Source of the DNA: Campylobacter curvus
GTDB lineage: Bacteria > Campylobacterota > Campylobacteria > Campylobacterales > Campylobacteraceae
Reading direction: 5' to 3'
DNA length: 64,000 nt
Assembly: GCF_013372125.1 (NCBI RefSeq)
Contig: NZ_CP053826.1
Location: 1,910,919-1,974,918, forward strand
Below the pieces are notes generated by a model, which saw only the letters and a program-made list of their open reading frames with translations, was not told the origin of the DNA and did no database searches. Shown here in pieces: positions 31,034 through 41,369 of the stretch (position 1 is the first letter of the stretch; each line of letters begins with the position of its first letter). The position numbers and the translations under genes are program-made.

Positions 31034-34000
31034 ATGAGTAAGATAAACCAAATAGAACAAGAGTTATCTCAAATAGATGCCTCAAAATTTCACAAATTAA
31101 TAAACACATATTTATCCAAAAAGTTTTCTTTTATGGTTCATTCAAACGGTACAAAAATAGGCGAAGATAAACCTATTTCAGGGACTCCGGATAGTTTTGT
31201 AGCTCTAGAAGATGGGAATTATATCTTTGTAGAATGTACAACGCAAAAATCAGATATAGTGTCTAAATTTTTAAAAGATTTGGAAAAATGTTTTGATGAA
31301 GCAAAAACCGGTATTGGTATCTCTAAAATAAAGAAAGTTATTTTAGCTTGCAATTGCGATATTAAGCCTAATGAATTAGAAATTTTACAAAAGTATTGTA
31401 ATTCAAAAGATAAATTATTTTTTATAGGAATTTCAAGTCTAGCAAATGACTTGTATGCAAACTATTCTAAAATAGTATATGACTTTCTTGGTGTAAGCGT
31501 AGATACCGTGCAGATATTAGACGAGAGCGATTTTGTTGCGGAGTATGAAAGCGGCGGCTATGCTACACCGCTAAATACAGTACTTTGTTGTAGAGATAAA
31601 GAAGTGGCTAATATAGAGCTTGCTTTAAAAGATAGTCAAATAACATTTATAACAGGAAAGGCTGGAGTTGGAAAAACAAGATTAGCAATAGAGGTTGCAC
31701 CTAAATTTGCTAAGGAAAATGGGTATAAATTTAAGGCCATTTTTAATAGAGGTGTCAATATTTACGATGATTTGATGGCGTATTTTAAAGTTGAAGATGA
31801 GAAATTCTTAATTTTTATTGATGATGTCAACAGGATTCATCAAGCACTTGGATACTTGTTTAACTCTTTTAACAAAAAAATTACAAATTCTCAAATTAAG
31901 ATAGTTGCTACCGTTAGAGACTATGCTAAGGATATTATAGAAAAAGTTCCAAGCAATATTAGTTGCTCAGTTATTGAAATACAATCTATGGACAATATCT
32001 CAGTAAGTGAAATCATTTCTAAAAATTTTAAAAATATAGATCCTATACATAATGAAAAAATTTTAGAGATTTCACAAAATAATCCAAGAATGGCTTTTAT
32101 GGCTTGTAAAATAGCTCAAAATGGATCTTTTGATGCTGTAAATAATACATATGATTTATACAAAGAGTATTTTAAAAGTGCTGATAATGATATAAATATT
32201 TTTGGCGATATTGACATTGGAAAAATAGTTGCGATAGTAGCATTTTTTAGAGTGATTGACAGGCAAAACGATAAACAAGTGGAAGTTATAAAACAAGCCT
32301 TTGAGGTTGATATTGTTGCTATTTGGGATAAAATAGAAAAGCTTCATAAATATGAGATATTTGATATGTATGAAAATAGTGTCATTAAAGTATCAGATCA
32401 GATACTAGCAACATATCTTTTTTATAAGACTGTATTTGTGGATAAAAGCCTAAAAATAAGTAGTTTTATAGTAAATTTTTTCCCAAACCATTTAGGTAAA
32501 ACAAGAGATGTTTTAAATCAAATAATGCCAGTTTTTGATATCGATTTAATCTTAAAAGAGCTAAAAGATCCCATAGATAGGTTGTGGATAAAATACTCAG
32601 ATAAACTATTGTTAACTGCATGTGATAATAATCCAATAATAGAGTTTATAGAAATTTTTTGGTATCTAAAAGAATCAGAAATACTAGAAAAGCTACATGA
32701 AGAGATACAAGACTTAGAACAAGAGCATATAGATGTAAATAGTATTGATATTTTTAAAAATGGCGATAACAAATCAAATTTAGTGCTAAAAATACTCTCT
32801 TTACTATCCAGAAGTAATGATGAAAGCAACCTAAAGATCACAATAGAGTTAATAGTGGCCTATCTAAATAAAAAGCCAAATAAAATACATGAAGTTATTT
32901 ATACTTTGGTAAAAGATTTTGGATATGAGCTTAATAGCTATAGATATGGATACAAAAAAGAAAATATAGTTATGGATAGGCTTTGGGAGCTATCAAAAAA
33001 TAGCGATACTTTGCTCTTAAAAAGACTATTTATTAGGATTGCCAGTGAGATGTTGGGTGCTGACTTTCAAGATATTAGACATCATGGTAGAACATTAAAT
33101 TTATACAACTATACTCTTGTTCCAACACAAGCTTTGAATGATTTTAGAAAAACTATATTTGAAAGGCTTGATGAGATCTTTAAAAATAACTATTTTTTGG
33201 CTGACTTGGAAAAATTTATAAATACATACTATCGAAAACCCAATATTTCAAATAGCATAGAAATAATAGAGCAAGATAAAAAATATATAGTAGATTTAGT
33301 TGTAAAATACTTTAATCCAAAGATTTATAAACATTGTAAAATAGTAAGAAAATTTTTATCTTTTTTGGATGAAAATAAAATTTCATATGACAAAAATGCA
33401 CAAACTCTATTTAAGAATAGTTATTTTGATATAGATGATTTGTTGTGCGCAAGTCCTTATAAATTTAAAGGCAATGATATTGAACAAAACAAGGCATATA
33501 TAAAAAATGAACTAGAAAAAATTTCGAATAATAATAAAACAAAAGATAGGTGGCTAGAGCTACTTAATATATGCGTAGAAATTTATAATGTGATTGATGA
33601 TAGCGATACATATAGTTTTAAAAACAACTTTAGTATTTTGCTTGAAATTTTATCAAGCAATGATTTGCAACTGTTTATAGAGGTTTTAGGCGAGTATTTT
33701 AAGCTAGGCGATCCATTTTTATTATATTTAGATCGTCGTATTCTTATAAAGATTTTGGGTAAAAATGGTGCTTTTGAGTTTATAGAAAAACAGAATTTTA
33801 AAGCAAAAGACTTTTGGAGATTTGGGATATTTACAGCCATAGACGAAAACGATATCACTCAAACAGATGTTAAGAATTTGCTTGATTTGTATAAAAGTGC
33901 CGATATTACAAATATTCCACAATATTCTGACCATTTACAAAAGTATGAAAATATCAAAAAAGACATTACACTAAAAATATTAAAAGTACTTTGCAATAGA

Positions 34001-34825
34001 GCTATCAGCAATAACAAATTTTTAATAACTATTGAGATGTTTTTCTACCGGTTTACCAGCATGTTAGATAAATATATCAAAACAGATAAAAAACTGATAG
34101 AAACAGCATATTTTATGAGACTAAAAGATAATATAAATTTTGATCATGATGCCAACATCTTAAATAAATTTCTAAACTATGATTCTGATTTTATAAATAG
34201 ATATATAGTTAATATACTAAAAACTCTTAGCAATGGTGTTTCTAGCGTTAATATGCATACAGATTTTTCCATCCTATTTGATAGAAAAGATTGCAATACA
34301 GTATTTTTAAAAATTATAGAAACTATACATAAAATCCCTGATAAGAAATTCGTTTTTGGAAAAGGAGAATTTCTAAAATCATTTTTTATGGGATTTCATT
34401 CACCATTACTGGATGCGCAAAAAACAATAAATATTATAGAACAATTTATAGATAAATATTTTACGGATAAAGAAAGGATGATTTTTATATCTAGACTTAT
34501 CTGCGAGTTTAATAGCGATGAATCTGAAAATGCCAACATTGATACCAGGGCACATCTATACGCTTATATAATTTCAAAAAACAATGATTACGAGTTATTT
34601 GAAAGCCTAAAATTTGAGAAAAATTTAAGAATGTCCCATGGAAGCTGGGTGCCCGTAATACAAAGAGATATCAAATTTTATGAAAAACTAATATCTATGA
34701 TGAATACGGCAAACTTATTAAAACACAGGACTTTTATTAACAAGATAATTGATGATTTAAAACGTCGTATTGATAGAGAAAAGAAATTTGATTTTATGGA
34801 AGATGAGCGATTTTATAGATATTAA
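31034..34825 (+). CDS. STAND-type NTPase with N-terminal PD-(D/E)xK-like domain (Avs-like)
   Basis: A protein of 1263 residues; ATG 31034 has an AGGGA site (31022-31026), and I prefer it to the in-frame ATG at 31007. Residues 1-150 resemble a restriction-type nuclease: G-T-P-D-S (D53) and F-V-E-C-T-T-Q (E67), with the lysine of the classical motif replaced. An NTPase core follows (T-G-K-A-G-V-G-K-T-R near 207, F-I-D-D-V near 262, V-A-T-V-R-D), like nSTAND3 proteins. The last 800 residues are probably helical repeats that would act as sensor. The layout matches antiviral Avs proteins that sense phage proteins. Codon use is AT-rich. Confidence 0.83.
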   Translation: MSKINQIEQELSQIDASKFHKLINTYLSKKFSFMVHSNGTKIGEDKPISGTPDSFVALEDGNYIFVECTTQKSDIVSKFLKDLEKCFDEAKTGIGISKIKKVILACNCDIKPNELEILQKYCNSKDKLFFIGISSLANDLYANYSKIVYDFLGVSVDTVQILDESDFVAEYESGGYATPLNTVLCCRDKEVANIELALKDSQITFITGKAGVGKTRLAIEVAPKFAKENGYKFKAIFNRGVNIYDDLMAYFKVEDEKFLIFIDDVNRIHQALGYLFNSFNKKITNSQIKIVATVRDYAKDIIEKVPSNISCSVIEIQSMDNISVSEIISKNFKNIDPIHNEKILEISQNNPRMAFMACKIAQNGSFDAVNNTYDLYKEYFKSADNDINIFGDIDIGKIVAIVAFFRVIDRQNDKQVEVIKQAFEVDIVAIWDKIEKLHKYEIFDMYENSVIKVSDQILATYLFYKTVFVDKSLKISSFIVNFFPNHLGKTRDVLNQIMPVFDIDLILKELKDPIDRLWIKYSDKLLLTACDNNPIIEFIEIFWYLKESEILEKLHEEIQDLEQEHIDVNSIDIFKNGDNKSNLVLKILSLLSRSNDESNLKITIELIVAYLNKKPNKIHEVIYTLVKDFGYELNSYRYGYKKENIVMDRLWELSKNSDTLLLKRLFIRIASEMLGADFQDIRHHGRTLNLYNYTLVPTQALNDFRKTIFERLDEIFKNNYFLADLEKFINTYYRKPNISNSIEIIEQDKKYIVDLVVKYFNPKIYKHCKIVRKFLSFLDENKISYDKNAQTLFKNSYFDIDDLLCASPYKFKGNDIEQNKAYIKNELEKISNNNKTKDRWLELLNICVEIYNVIDDSDTYSFKNNFSILLEILSSNDLQLFIEVLGEYFKLGDPFLLYLDRRILIKILGKNGAFEFIEKQNFKAKDFWRFGIFTAIDENDITQTDVKNLLDLYKSADITNIPQYSDHLQKYENIKKDITLKILKVLCNRAISNNKFLITIEMFFYRFTSMLDKYIKTDKKLIETAYFMRLKDNINFDHDANILNKFLNYDSDFINRYIVNILKTLSNGVSSVNMHTDFSILFDRKDCNTVFLKIIETIHKIPDKKFVFGKGEFLKSFFMGFHSPLLDAQKTINIIEQFIDKYFTDKERMIFISRLICEFNSDESENANIDTRAHLYAYIISKNNDYELFESLKFEKNLRMSHGSWVPVIQRDIKFYEKLISMMNTANLLKHRTFINKIIDDLKRRIDREKKFDFMEDERFYRY

Positions 34826-34930
34826 TTGGTAATAAAATAAATTAATATAGTTTTTTACAAAGTAAAGCTTCAACTAATTTAAATAGTAATTACAGACACA
34901 GTGACTTTATCGTGGACGATAAATTTATAT

Positions 34931-35044
34931 TAAAAGGCTTTGAACAGATAAAGGACATACCAAAACTCCTATATGGCTGCCGATGATATAGAAGTTGTAA
35001 CAGGAAATAAAATCCCTCTTCGGTTGTTCGGGTTTTTGTATTAA
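34931..35044 (+). pseudogene. Decayed copy of the DUF4143 ATPase 3' end
   Basis: These bases match 30907-31023 with about three quarters identity: G-F-E-Q-I-K-D-I-P, A-A-D-D-I-E-V and N-K-I-P-L-R-L-F-G-F-L-Y followed by a stop, with frameshifts. The repeat flanks the STAND gene, which suggests that the STAND gene arrived by recombination at the ATPase 3' end or by a duplication. Confidence 0.75.
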
Positions 35045-35238
35045 TACCTGCCTGATCAGATTAATTTTGTTTATTTGTGCATATTAGTATTATGTTCCTA
35101 AATATTAAAGGATAAAAGACTAGTGTGTGACAAGAAAAGCAAACATATTGCCGTAATGCTAGCAGTTAAAAAGATATAGACTCTTGGTGATACTTGACCT
35201 TACAATAGACATTCATGCTTTGCTGATGCTTGTCTTGC
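35045..35238. other. Non-coding AT-rich spacer
   Basis: No gene, promoter or clear repeat is seen here. With the ATPase relic it forms the 413-nt gap between the STAND gene and the next gene. Confidence 0.4.
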
Positions 35239-35841
35239 CTACCTTCCCAAACCATCATACTCTGACTTTACACTCTGTTTTTTAGTCTCTATCATATTCG
35301 ATGGTTGTTTTGATTGCTCTACTCCAAAATTCTTATCAAGTCCTTGATCGTATAGCTCTTGCTTTGTTATTTTTAGTGAGCCAAATAATATATGATCCTC
35401 TGTTAGATATATCTTATCTGTTTTATAACGCTCCTTTAGCTTATTAAAGCCTTGCATATCCCGCCAATCTTTCATATATGTTTTTATATTATAAATTAGG
35501 CCTTGGTAGTTAATTCGAACTATATCTGATAGATATTTTTTAAAGTTTTCTATTCTATTGATAAACACCAAATAGTACCTATTTATATCTAGATGACCAT
35601 CAATACCTTTTACGAAGTCTTCATATTCATTTTGTTTAAGTCTTAGCTTTTGAATGAGATCATCATCATAAAATCCAGTTTTTATCTTTCTAGCTGCTTC
35701 ATAAAATTTATCTCTAATGTAGATATATGGAGTATAGTGTCTATTTTGGTTAAAAGAGTAGGCCGTGTTTTCTTCTGGCAAGTATAGATATCTACTGTTA
35801 TTATTAAAAAGTATTTGATAATCTTTATATTTTTTAACCAT
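35239..35841 (-). CDS. Hypothetical protein (about 200 aa), 5' end uncertain
   Basis: The open frame reaches 36018, but its first 60 codons run out of frame through a decayed flavodoxin, so I place the true start at or after ATG 35841. The protein is charged and rich in Tyr and Lys (YLYLPEENTAYSF, L-T-E-D-H-I-L-F-G). I do not recognise it. It may be a gene truncated at its 5' end and joined to the flavodoxin relic by deletion. Confidence 0.5.
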   Translation of the reverse strand: MVKKYKDYQILFNNNSRYLYLPEENTAYSFNQNRHYTPYIYIRDKFYEAARKIKTGFYDDDLIQKLRLKQNEYEDFVKGIDGHLDINRYYLVFINRIENFKKYLSDIVRINYQGLIYNIKTYMKDWRDMQGFNKLKERYKTDKIYLTEDHILFGSLKITKQELYDQGLDKNFGVEQSKQPSNMIETKKQSVKSEYDGLGR

Positions 35842-35924
35842 AGTGTTTTCTTCAAAGTATTCTATTAACTCTTTTATCGGAATCTTTGATGATATAGCTT
35901 GATAGCTTGTTCTTTTAATTTGTT

Positions 35925-36223
35925 GCCCTACTATTACTGTTGTTGTAATTCGAATCCTCATCAGTATACGGAATCTTCGGAGTAATTTCATATAGATCTG
36001 CTCTCGTTTCTGAAGCAATGAGCTTTGCTACACCTTTTGTGTTTCCTGTACAGGAAAATATGCTACAAGAATTTTTTACTATCATTGCTATCACTTTCTT
36101 GTTTTTGTGTTACTGATAAGTTGACATCTGCACTCTTTTGGTTTTTATTTCCACATCCATATAGTACAAGTGAAAAAACACTAAAATCATCGGAAATATA
36201 AATAATTTTTTACCTCTTTTCAT
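35925..36223 (-). pseudogene. Relic of a flavodoxin lipoprotein
   Basis: Starting at ATG 36223, the frames together read MKRGKKLFIFPMILVF, a lipobox L-Y-G-C-G-N, then V-A-Y-F-S-C-T-G-N-T-K-G-V-A (flavodoxin FMN loop), ending after N-N-S-N-S-R. At least two frameshifts are needed. The C-terminal half is missing. Secreted flavodoxins of this kind are typical of Firmicutes. Confidence 0.65.
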
Positions 36224-36275
36224 GCTTTATCCTTCCATATTTTTTTTAATACTATATTCCTAGAATGCACTCATA

Positions 36276-36707
36276 CTATACAAGTTTTCCATTTATCATC
36301 CAAGCTTCTATTGTTGCCCCTTTTGCAGAGGCTTGAAGCTCTTTAACAGTTTTTCCAAATCCACTGCCACCGCTTGTTGCAAATAACTTTATTTTCTTGC
36401 CTGAAAAATCATCACTTTCCAAAAAAGTATTTATAATTGTTGGTGCTACATACCACCAAATTGGAAATCCAATATATATCTCATCATATTTTGAGATATC
36501 AATTTTTTCTCCGTTCATTTTTGGTCTAAAAGATTTATCGCTCATTTCAACTGATGAACGTGATTTTTTATCCATCCAATTCAAGTCGGTTGCTGTATAT
36601 AGTGTTTCCGGAGTAATTTCAAATAAATCTCCACCAACATCTGTAGCAACCTTTTTTGCCATATTCTTTGTTGTTCCAGTCGCACTGAAATATGCTACTA
36701 ATTTCAT
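36276..36707 (-). CDS. Flavodoxin
   Basis: A 143-residue flavodoxin: the FMN phosphate loop is S-A-T-G-T-T-K-N (residues 8-15), followed by G-F-P-I-W-W-Y and A-T-S-G-G-S-G-F-G. It is slightly shorter than usual for this branch of the family. It lies beside the aldo/keto reductase, CMD-cupin and MarR genes, a common Firmicutes stress or redox group. Confidence 0.87.
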   Translation of the reverse strand: MKLVAYFSATGTTKNMAKKVATDVGGDLFEITPETLYTATDLNWMDKKSRSSVEMSDKSFRPKMNGEKIDISKYDEIYIGFPIWWYVAPTIINTFLESDDFSGKKIKLFATSGGSGFGKTVKELQASAKGATIEAWMINGKLV

Positions 36708-36774
36708 AGTTTTCCCTCCATTTTTTGGGTTTATTACAGACTGATATTTGAGATAAGTTTAGGATTAGTGATAA

Positions 36775-37680
36775 TTAATCAACTATTTCTGTCCCAGGTT
36801 TTCCGCTGTAGCCTTTAAATTTCCCACCATATACAGGGAAAAATCCAAATTCGCCATAGCTTTCAATTCTTTCCATATTTTTTAGTGTTTTCATATCTTC
36901 ATCACTAATCACAAAGTCTATTGCCATATTTTCTTTTTGATGATCTGGATTAGCAGTTTTTGGTAAAACAATCATACCAAGTTGCCAATCATAACGAATA
37001 CAAAGTTGAGGAATGCTTACACCATATTTTTTTGCAATTTTAGCAATTTTTTCGTTTTGAAGTACAAGACCATGGGCAACAGGAGAATATGCTTCCATTT
37101 CAATGCCTACTGATTTGCAGTAATCAATAAGTTCAAATGGTGTATTTGTGATGTGTGAAAGGACCTGATTTACCATTGGTTTAACTTCACAAGTAGCCAA
37201 GATATTTTCAATGTCCACTTTAAGAAAATTAGATAGTCCGATGGCTTTTACCTTGCCCGCTTTATAAGCATCCTCAAGAGCTTTCCATACTTGTATATTT
37301 TCTTCAAAGTATCTATTTTCAGATTGATTTACTTCAACCCAAGGCTGTGGGCTGTGAATAATCATCATGTCAATGTAATCAAGCCCCATTGCTCTTAAAC
37401 TTTCATCAATAGATTCCATTGCTGATTCATAAGATTTATTCTCTGCAGCAATTTTTGATGTTACAAATAGTTCTTCCCTAGGTACTCCACAATTTCTGAC
37501 ACCGACACCAACGCCAGCTTCGTTATCATATGCTTGCGCAGTATCAATATGACGGTAACCCATAGCAATTGCAGATTTAACTGCGGCTTCTGTTTCTTTT
37601 TCTGGAATCATCCATACACCAAGAGCAAGTTTTGGAACTTTCACACCGTTTTCTAATTTAATCATTTCATTTGTAATCAT
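36775..37680 (-). CDS. Aldo/keto reductase
   Basis: A 301-residue NADPH-dependent reductase of the 2,5-diketo-gluconate reductase branch. It has D-T-A-Q-A-Y (catalytic Asp and Tyr), S-K-I and I-I-H-S-P-Q (catalytic Lys and His) and I-G-L-S-N-F. It is preceded by the CMD-cupin gene 16 nt upstream and followed by the flavodoxin, so they form one operon. Codon use differs from the host-like reductase at 44531, pointing to a different donor. Confidence 0.88.
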   Translation of the reverse strand: MITNEMIKLENGVKVPKLALGVWMIPEKETEAAVKSAIAMGYRHIDTAQAYDNEAGVGVGVRNCGVPREELFVTSKIAAENKSYESAMESIDESLRAMGLDYIDMMIIHSPQPWVEVNQSENRYFEENIQVWKALEDAYKAGKVKAIGLSNFLKVDIENILATCEVKPMVNQVLSHITNTPFELIDYCKSVGIEMEAYSPVAHGLVLQNEKIAKIAKKYGVSIPQLCIRYDWQLGMIVLPKTANPDHQKENMAIDFVISDEDMKTLKNMERIESYGEFGFFPVYGGKFKGYSGKPGTEIVD

Positions 37681-37696
37681 ATATTTAATCCTCCAT

Positions 37697-38460
37697 TTAT
37701 TTTAAGTTCAGTACACCATATTGTTCCTCAGATACTGGTTCTAACCATTCATTGAATCCATTTTCTCCCGGAACTTCAATTGCAAGATGAGAAAACCAGC
37801 TATCCGGCGCTGCACCATGCCAGTGCTTAACACCAACAGGAATATTGATACAGTCTCCAGGATTCATTTCTATAATATCCTTACCCCATTCTTGGTAATA
37901 TCCTCTTCCTGCAACACAAATGAGTATTTGACCACCACCCTTATCTGCATGATGGATATGCCAATTATTTCTACAACCAGGCTCAAATGTTACATTAAAA
38001 ACTCCAATCTGCTCCATAGAAATAGGTGCAAGATAGCTTTGACCAACAAAGTATTTTGCAAATGCATCATTAGGCTTTCCTATTGGAAATATCATAGACG
38101 CTTGATGTTGTGCCTTTGCATCATTTTTATCCGCAGTTTCTTTCCATACATCTTTAGCAAGACTAAACGCTGCCCATCCTTTTGGCCAGCCAACATAAAA
38201 TGCTACATGTGTAATAATTGCCACTATCTCTTTTTTTGTAACACCATTTTTTTTGCATTCTGTAAGTGATAAATTAAAGATGAATCTGTAATACCAGACG
38301 ACATTAATGCTACAATAGTAATTATGCTTCTAGTCTTTAAATTAATATCTTCATTATTCCAATTCTCTCCAAACAAAACATCATCATTAAAATGAGCAAA
38401 TTCAGGTGCAAATTCTCCAAGTTGATCTCTTCCTGCTGTTTGTACTATTTTTTCTGACAT
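37697..38460 (-). pseudogene. CMD-cupin fusion gene with one frameshift
   Basis: The first part (38224-38460) encodes the N-terminal half of a carboxymuconolactone decarboxylase domain; the second (37697-38224) continues with its end (I-I-T-H-V-A-F-Y-V-G-W-P) and a cupin domain with metal ligands (W-H-I-H-H, G-V-K-H-W-H-G). The run of eight A (T at 38247-38254) needs one more base to join the frames. The joined protein is about 253 residues. It is a recent frameshift, a phase-variable tract or a read error. Confidence 0.78.
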
Positions 38461-38891
38461 TTTTTTCCTCCTTTACTTTCCTTTAAAGATTCAGCTATTT
38501 TTTTTAGCATAGAAGCAACCTGTTTTTCGTTAGCATCAAGCGTGTCATAAACTTTGGCTTCTATTTCATATAATTCGGAAAGGACATCTTCAGCATATGC
38601 CTTTCCTAGATTTGTTAGGACTATATTCATTTCACGCTTTTTTCCTTTAATCGGAATCAAGTCAATATATCCATTTCTTTCTATTTCTTTTACTACAGTA
38701 TTAACCGTAGTTCGTGGTAGCTCCCAGTCCTTACAAATTTCAATTTGAGTGTGAGCATTTCCATCATTTAAGGCATACAGCACCCATAACAAGGTAGTAG
38801 AGATGCTACTTTGTTTTGCAAAATCATCATAAAATGAATCTACATGGTACATAGCTTTTCCGAAATTATAAAAAAATTGCTTTGAATTCAT
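38445..38891 (-). CDS. MarR family regulator
   Basis: A 148-residue winged-helix protein. The recognition region reads Q-I-E-I-C-K-D-W-E-L-P-R-T-T-V-N-T, then I-E-R-N-G-Y-I, with long flanking helices for dimer formation. It overlaps the start of the CMD-cupin gene by 16 nt and is the first gene of the flavodoxin operon, which it probably controls. The spelling and low GC suggest a Firmicutes origin. Confidence 0.85.
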   Translation of the reverse strand: MNSKQFFYNFGKAMYHVDSFYDDFAKQSSISTTLLWVLYALNDGNAHTQIEICKDWELPRTTVNTVVKEIERNGYIDLIPIKGKKREMNIVLTNLGKAYAEDVLSELYEIEAKVYDTLDANEKQVASMLKKIAESLKESKGGKKCQKK

Positions 38892-39009
38892 ATCCTCCTC
38901 TTAAAATCCTAATTCGTATTTTATTATAACACGAAACAGGATTTTAATCAATACTTTTTTACAAAAGAAAGACACCTCACCAATTTTAGTAAAGCGCCTG
39001 TTTTGAATT

Positions 39010-40575
39010 TTATTTATTTAATTCTATCTGGCTGCCATCAAGGAACGTGAATTCAACCTTTCCATCATAATGAACTGTAAGGTAGTCTACCATACTAAGC
39101 CATACATTTTTATCAAAGGATGTCTGCAGTTCCTGCCTTTCAAATTCATGTATAAAGTCCTCTACCTCATCACGCTTGGACTGTTTTTCTATGATGGTTT
39201 GCTTGATTTCATCCAGCCTAGCCTTTGTAGCATTAAACCTATTTGCTAGGCTAGAGTATCTAATTTCATATTTATCTTGGTTTTGAACTTTTCTGGCATT
39301 CTCATTAATGCATTCATTCACCTGCTCAGCCACAATATTAAGTTCTTCTTCAAGTTCAATCTTTTCTTTCTCAAGAGCGGAGGTATCAAAGATTATCTTT
39401 GCCATTTCCTTATGATTGTTTATGATTTCTTTCTTGTTTTTAACCAGCTTATTGACAGCCTCTAAGAATAGCTTTTGAATTTCTTCTTCGGTTAAATGTG
39501 GAGTGGTACATTTTTCTTCAAACTTATGATTGGACTGCCATATCTTCTGACAGTACTTGCTGGTTGAGTGCCATGTTTTCGAACCATACCAAGATCCACA
39601 ATCCCCGCATTTAATCTTACTTGAGTAAATGCTAACGCTTGAAATTCGATTCTTACTGGCTTTTCTTTGCTCTAGTAGCCTCTGCACCCTATCAAATGTA
39701 CTTGGTGGAATAATAGCCTCGTGGTTTCCGGTTACATAGTATTGAGGTATTTCACCCTCGTTCTTTTTCTTTTCCTTAGTTAAGAAATCAACTGTAAATG
39801 ACTTTTACAGCAGTGCATCACCTTTATATTTCTCATTACTAAGTATTGCTGCAACTGTTCTTGCTGACCATTTCTTCTTTCCACTGGGTGTTAATATTCC
39901 CTTGCTAATCAGTTCCTTTGCGATGCCAAAAGGTGAATAGCCTTGAAGGAAAAGTCTATAAATCTTTTTTATCACTTTGGCTTGTTCATGATTAACAACT
40001 AGGTTTCCGTCTTCTCCCCCCTGTCATATCCTAGAAATCTTTCAAAAGGTACTGTCACTTTGCCATCAGCAAATCTTTTTCTTTGGCCCCATGTACAGTT
40101 TTCTGAAATAGACCTAGATTTCTCTTGAGCAAAACTAGACATGAGAGTTAAAACAAACTCGCTCTTGCTATCCAAGGTATGAATATTTTCCTTTTGAAAG
40201 TATACTCCGATTCCTTCCCTTTTCAGTTTTCTAATTGTGCTAATGGTATCTACAGTATTTCTTGCAAATCGACTTATTGATTTTGTGACGATTAAATCTA
40301 TTTTTCCATCAAGTGCATCTTTCACAAGGCTATTAAAACCATCTCTATTTTTTTACTTAATCCAGAAATTCTATCGTCATAATATAACCCTACATACTCC
40401 CATTCCGGTTCATTTTTTATATATTTCAAGAAATAATCTTTTTGAGCTTCTAGACTATTATGCTGCTCATCTTTTTCTGTCGACACTCTCGCATATGCAG
40501 CAACTTTTAATTTTTCAAGTTTGATGAGTTCCGTAAACTTAGGTTCAAGTTTAATTACTTCTTTCCCCGTATCAT
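39010..40575 (-). pseudogene. Broken large serine recombinase
   Basis: Joined over frameshifts, the sequence reads V-A-A-Y-A-R-V-S-T (catalytic Ser), I-V-T-K-S-I-S-R-F-A-R-N, a recombinase domain, a zinc ribbon (C-G-D-C-G-S) and a coiled-coil C terminus. Lesions include an A-run of seven near 40348, a G-run of six near 40021, a nonsense TAA near 39805, and a frameshift in the first codons. It is like the recombinases of Firmicutes integrative elements. The enzyme is not functional as read. Confidence 0.8.
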
Positions 40576-40739
40576 CACTTCAGCATTAGCGTCGGTGGAT
40601 CGTATTTCTCTTTTACCTCTGCACTTGTTGCTATCCATTTTTCTTCATCTATCAATTCTCTGAAATACAAATAATCTAGTAGTATTTTACAAAGGCTATA
40701 ATCCATCTCATCTTTTATTATTTGTTTAACTTCTCTCAT
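40575..40739 (-). CDS. Small protein upstream of serine recombinase, 54 aa
   Basis: A 54-codon frame (MREVKQIIKDEMDY..., ending Y-D-P-P-T-L) with a perfect AGGAGG ribosome site. Its stop overlaps the recombinase start (TGATG). Such short SHOCT-like proteins are often found before recombinases of Firmicutes elements, so it marks the start of the inserted segment. Function unknown. Confidence 0.65.
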   Translation of the reverse strand: MREVKQIIKDEMDYSLCKILLDYLYFRELIDEEKWIATSAEVKEKYDPPTLMLK

Positions 40740-41369
40740 TACAATGACCTCCTTAGCTAATATACATCACTCTTTAAGCTAGGTAAGTCAAGCAATATCA
40801 AGACACACCCCAAATGATTTTATTGACACCCTATTCAATGAAAAAAGCACCCCTAAAATAAAAAAATCTAGCCTTCCGATTAGCTATAACAACGATTATT
40901 TCTATTCGATTTTTGATTTTTCTTAAATCCTTTAATTTAAGCACTTTGAGTAATATAAAGTGTAGATTTGTGTATCAATTCCTTTATCTTCTTCTCAAGG
41001 ATATTTCCCTGTTTAAATCCAGCATCCGGAGCCATTTACTTATAAAAATCCCTTTTAAACCCCGATTTTACAGATATTTCAAGAACTTTAAGTTTTCTTA
41101 GTTTTAAAAATTTGTTCCCTATTTGTTCCCAAAATTTTTTAATATTCCAATTTCTTACCAAGCTTTCTAAGTTAATCTAAGATACCTTATTTTTATTTTT
41201 AAAAATACGAAAATAATTTTTTATCCTAAATTACTCTAAAATACCCCAAGGAACCATAGGGTATTAAAAATTTTTCAAAAACTATCCAAAAACCGCTTAA
41301 AACGATAAAAGTAAATGAAAAGTACATATAATTAGTTATGTAAGAGCTTAGCAAAAGGATAAAAATAAT
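40740..41369. other. Non-coding spacer with TTTGTTCCC direct repeats
   Basis: No gene is seen in these 630 nt. The repeats TTTGTTCCC at 41111-41119 and 41122-41130 look like integrase arm sites of an older element. A TATAAT-like box (ATATAATTAG, about 41324-41333) lies in front of the AlpA-like gene. Confidence 0.5.

Noticed and set aside
35842-36018. First 60 codons of the 259-aa frame as a real N terminus
   Set aside because: The same DNA in another frame is clearly flavodoxin (E-I-T-P-K-I-P-Y), so the codons are accidental.
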